From positions 77,326 to 141,325 of the forward strand of contig CAXPEB010000047.1 in assembly GCA_964215915.1 (NCBI GenBank): 64,000 bases of DNA, given 5' to 3'. The position numbers and the translations under genes were made by a program. How positions within the stretch are numbered: position 1 is the first letter of the stretch; each line of letters opens with the position of its first letter. Positions 61,102 through 64,000 of the stretch are shown here, in pieces. The DNA is from UBA8524 sp964215915. Its GTDB lineage: Bacteria > Bacteroidota > Bacteroidia > UBA8524. Under the pieces are notes generated by a model, which made no database searches, was not told where the DNA came from, and worked only from the letters and a program-made list of their open reading frames with translations.

Positions 61102-63791
61102 GCAACGAGAATCAATCCTATATTCTTCGCCTTTCCGGCCTCGAACCCTTAGTCATTTATCCGGGAGCCAACTTCACCAACGTGGGGGAAAGGACCAACG
61201 TCACCGGTAGCCGCAAATTCCTGCGTTGTATCCAGGAGGGTCGCTTTGACGATGCCGTAGAGATTGCCAGGGAACAGGTGAACGGAGGTGCCCAGATCAT
61301 CGACATCAACATGGACGAAGGCATGATAGAAGGTAAGGAAGTTATGGTACGCTTTCTCAACCTCATCGCCGCCGAACCGGATATAGCCCGGGTTCCGGTA
61401 ATGATCGACTCCTCCAAATGGGAGATCATCGAAGCCGGACTCCAATGTATACAAGGCAAAGGGGTGGTCAATTCCATCTCCCTCAAAGGAGGGGAAGCCG
61501 AATTTACCGCACAGGCAAAAAAGGTCCAACGCTACGGAGCCGCCGTGATTGTCATGGCCTTTGACGAAGCCGGGCAGGCCGACACCTACGAAAGACGTAT
61601 CGCGATCTGTGAAAGGGCCTACCGTATCCTCGTGGATCAGGTAAAATTCAATCCGGCCGACATCATCTTCGATCCGAATATTTTCCCTGTAGCCACTGGA
61701 ATGGAGGAGCACCGGAAAAATGCCCTCGACTTTTTCAGAGCCACCAAATGGATCAAAGAAAACCTGCCCGGAGCCAAAGTCAGCGGTGGCGTTTCCAACG
61801 TCTCCTTTTCTTTCCGGGGTAATGACCCTGTGCGGGAAGCCATGCATTCGGCTTTCCTGTACCATGGGATTCAGCACGGTATGGATATGGGGATCGTTAA
61901 CCCTTCGCAGTTGGAGGTTTATGATGAGATCAACAAGGAATTGCTCGAGAGAGTAGAAGACGTGCTGCTGGACCGCCGTGACGACGCTACCGAACGCCTC
62001 CTGGAATTTGCCGAATCCTTCAAAGGAAAAGCCAAAGAAAAGAAGGAAGACCTGAGCTGGCGGGAAGAAGCGGTGGAAGAACGACTCAGTCATGCACTGG
62101 TGAAAGGGATTGTGGAGTATATCGAGTCAGATGTGGAAGAAGCCCGGCAGAAATACCCGCGCCCCCTTCATGTGATTGAAGGTCCGCTGATGGATGGAAT
62201 GAATGTGGTAGGCGACCTTTTCGGAGCCGGAAAAATGTTCCTTCCCCAGGTGGTAAAGTCAGCAAGGGTGATGAAAAAGGCGGTGGCCTACCTGCTTCCT
62301 TTTATGGAAGAAGAAAAGAGACAAAACCCCGGATCCAGCCATAACAACGGAAAAATACTCCTGGCCACGGTGAAGGGCGATGTGCATGACATCGGAAAGA
62401 ACATCGTAGGGGTAGTGCTCTCCTGCAATAACTTTGAGATCATCGACCTTGGGGTGATGGTCCCGGCAGAAAAAATCCTGGAAACCGCCAGGAAAGAAGC
62501 TGTCGATGTGATCGGGTTGAGCGGACTCATCACGCCCTCCCTCGACGAGATGGTGCATGTGGCGCGTGAAATGGAACACCTCGGCATGAATATTCCTTTG
62601 CTCATCGGCGGTGCAACCACTTCCCGCATCCATACCGCAGTAAAAATCGACCCGGAATACCGGGGAGCCGTAGTCCATGTGCTCGATGCCTCCAAATCGG
62701 TACCGGTGGCCAGCTCGCTGATCAGCCAGGAACTAAGGACTTCCTACACCGAAAAGATGAAATCGGAATACCGGCAGTTCCGCGACGACTACCATGCGCG
62801 AAAAAGGGAAAAGGACCTGATCAGCCTGGAAGATGCCCGTGCCAACCGGCAGCCTATCGACTGGCAGGCTTACCAGCCGGTTAAACCTTCCTTTACCGGG
62901 GTAAAGGCTTTTCGCAATTTTCCCCTGGAAGAGTTGCGGGAATATATCGACTGGACTCCCTTCTTCCAGAGCTGGGAGCTTGCCGGAAGGTATCCCTCCA
63001 TCCTGGAAGATGACGTGGTGGGTGAAGAAGCCAGCAGGCTCTTCCGGGATGCCAACACCATGCTGGATGAGATCGTAAACCGCAGATTGTTCACGGCAAA
63101 CGGGGTGATCGGGATATTCCCGGCCTCGGCAGAAGGAGACGATGTGGTGCTGTATACCAATGAAGAGCGGAATGAAGAAAAGGAACGCTTCCTCTTCCTC
63201 AGACAGCAAAATAAAAAGGGTGCCGGATTACCCAACCATTGCCTTGGGGATTACGTGGCACCGCAGGATTCCGGTGTTGCGGACTACTTCGGGGCTTTTG
63301 CCGTTACGGCAGGACTCCATGTAGAAAACCTGGTGAAGAAATACGAAGCGGATCACGACGACTACCACGCTATCATGGCCAAAGCCCTCGCCGACCGGCT
63401 GGCAGAAGCTTTCGCGGAGTGTATGCACGCAAAGGTACGCACGGAGTTATGGGGCTATGCCACAGACGAAACACTGGACAATGAAGCCCTCATCAAAGAA
63501 AAATACCAGGGAATCAGACCGGCGCCGGGCTACCCGGCCTGTCCGGACCACAGTGAGAAAAGGAAGCTCTTTGACCTCCTTAATGCAGAAGAAAATGCCG
63601 ACATCCACCTAACGGAAAGTATGGCGATGCTGCCTGCTTCCTCGGTAAGCGGGTTCTATATCGCGCACCCTGAAAGCAAGTACTTCGGACTGGGCAAGAT
63701 CAATAAAGACCAGGTTGAGGATTATGCAAAACGAAAAGGGGAAACAGTGGAATGGGTAGAGAAGTGGCTGAGTCCGGTATTGAACTACTGA
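61098..63791 (+). CDS. metH: Methionine synthase, folate/cobalamin/activation half
   Basis: 897 residues from ATG 61098. Pterin-binding domain (about 20-300; NVGERTNVTGSRKF, GAQIIDINMDEGMIEG), cobalamin cap and B12-binding domain with DVHDIGKNIVGVVL (lower ligand DxHxxG) near residue 430, and C-terminal activation domain with RPAPGYPACPDHSEK. It carries methyl-cobalamin between methyltetrahydrofolate and the first half, and is reactivated with SAM. It lacks the homocysteine domain, supplied by the gene at 59292. The ATG overlaps the four-helix-bundle stop. Confidence 0.95.
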   Translation: MSNENQSYILRLSGLEPLVIYPGANFTNVGERTNVTGSRKFLRCIQEGRFDDAVEIAREQVNGGAQIIDINMDEGMIEGKEVMVRFLNLIAAEPDIARVPVMIDSSKWEIIEAGLQCIQGKGVVNSISLKGGEAEFTAQAKKVQRYGAAVIVMAFDEAGQADTYERRIAICERAYRILVDQVKFNPADIIFDPNIFPVATGMEEHRKNALDFFRATKWIKENLPGAKVSGGVSNVSFSFRGNDPVREAMHSAFLYHGIQHGMDMGIVNPSQLEVYDEINKELLERVEDVLLDRRDDATERLLEFAESFKGKAKEKKEDLSWREEAVEERLSHALVKGIVEYIESDVEEARQKYPRPLHVIEGPLMDGMNVVGDLFGAGKMFLPQVVKSARVMKKAVAYLLPFMEEEKRQNPGSSHNNGKILLATVKGDVHDIGKNIVGVVLSCNNFEIIDLGVMVPAEKILETARKEAVDVIGLSGLITPSLDEMVHVAREMEHLGMNIPLLIGGATTSRIHTAVKIDPEYRGAVVHVLDASKSVPVASSLISQELRTSYTEKMKSEYRQFRDDYHARKREKDLISLEDARANRQPIDWQAYQPVKPSFTGVKAFRNFPLEELREYIDWTPFFQSWELAGRYPSILEDDVVGEEASRLFRDANTMLDEIVNRRLFTANGVIGIFPASAEGDDVVLYTNEERNEEKERFLFLRQQNKKGAGLPNHCLGDYVAPQDSGVADYFGAFAVTAGLHVENLVKKYEADHDDYHAIMAKALADRLAEAFAECMHAKVRTELWGYATDETLDNEALIKEKYQGIRPAPGYPACPDHSEKRKLFDLLNAEENADIHLTESMAMLPASSVSGFYIAHPESKYFGLGKINKDQVEDYAKRKGETVEWVEKWLSPVLNY

Positions 63792-63922
63792 GCATAGAAA
63801 TACGGGAAGGTTTTCTCATCTATCAGACAGAATTATAATGCATTCTGTTCAGGCAGGAACACAAGGTGCTTTTCGATAAGAAAGAATAACCACGGGCTGC
63901 TTTAAGACACTTATGCATATTT

Positions 63923-63942
63923 TTTATGCAAAATTGCATAAA
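63923..63942. promoter_or_regulatory. Palindrome, possible operator
   Basis: TTTATGCA, AAAT, TGCATAAA: perfect 8-bp arms. A related TTATGCAT lies 12 bp upstream. It is 132 bp after metH, in the last non-coding stretch, and might control a gene beyond the edge. Confidence 0.4.
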
Positions 63943-63977
63943 GATGCCATTTTTAACCTGGGAAAAACACAGTACAG

Positions 63978-64000
63978 AGATCGGAAGAGCACACGTCTGA
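63978..64000. other. Illumina TruSeq adapter sequence
   Basis: The final 23 bases start AGATCGGAAGAGC and continue ACACGTCTGA, the standard adapter. It is not part of the genome. Confidence 0.98.

Noticed and set aside
59292..63791. metH as one broken gene
   Set aside because: The two halves are full-length domains with own starts, a split that is common in Bacteroidota; the array is between genes, not within a domain.
63826..63846. Terminator after metH
   Set aside because: CAGAAT pairs with ATTCTG, but no T run follows and the stem is weak.

Overview
The window looks like one end of a chromosomal contig from a Bacteroidota bacterium, probably a gliding-type lineage such as Flavobacteriales or Saprospirales; the order cannot be fixed from the sequence. 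Five genes encode C-terminal sorting or gliding-type domains typical of the type IX secretion system. There are many short lipoproteins and outer-membrane barrels, a menaquinone pathway, and promoters of the Bacteroidota form TAnnTTTG. There is no rRNA, tRNA, CRISPR array or intact transposase. The last 23 bases are the start of the Illumina TruSeq adapter, so the right edge is an assembly artefact.

Layout. 1-20 kb: accessory surface proteins (type IX substrates, lipoproteins, barrels), a GNAT enzyme, a DUF72 protein, a glycosyltransferase, an AraC regulator, a lipoprotein cytochrome c and a TPR histidine kinase with no partner regulator. 20-31 kb: YihY membrane protein, a DUF559 nuclease gene lying in a palindromic repeat island, a fused 2-oxoacid dehydrogenase E1, a secreted subtilase, a 2OG oxygenase, a beta-helix lipoprotein. 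31-46 kb: mostly housekeeping genes (comF, thiL, menC-menA-SDR, YqeY, a phosphosulfolactate synthase homologue, a large TPR protein, radC, rpsT, glycyl-tRNA synthetase followed by two translationally coupled genes). A second repeat island of about 1.1 kb sits at 35.9-37.0 kb. 46-59 kb: nucleotidyltransferase, nitronate monooxygenase, M16 peptidase, O-methyltransferase, a 56-residue sorted peptide, aat, a three-gene transhydrogenase (pnt) locus whose first gene carries an in-frame amber stop, a flippase-like membrane protein and an esterase. 59-64 kb: the methionine synthase operon.

The most interesting region is the metH operon. A SAM-I riboswitch precedes a strong Shine-Dalgarno site that a hairpin can cover, then the homocysteine-binding half of methionine synthase. 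Directly after its stop codon come exactly 40 heptamers in perfect register, then a 23S-IVP-type four-helix-bundle gene, whose 3' end contains degenerate heptamers (the first in inverted orientation) and overlaps the start of the second metH half by ATGA. The DUF559 gene at 22.9 kb has the same design: a tandem repeat array on its left, and one inverted copy on its right that is read as the C-terminal tail of the protein. Two unrelated small protein families packaged in the same way suggests a repeat-bounded cassette, which may be mobile. This is a hypothesis from one window.
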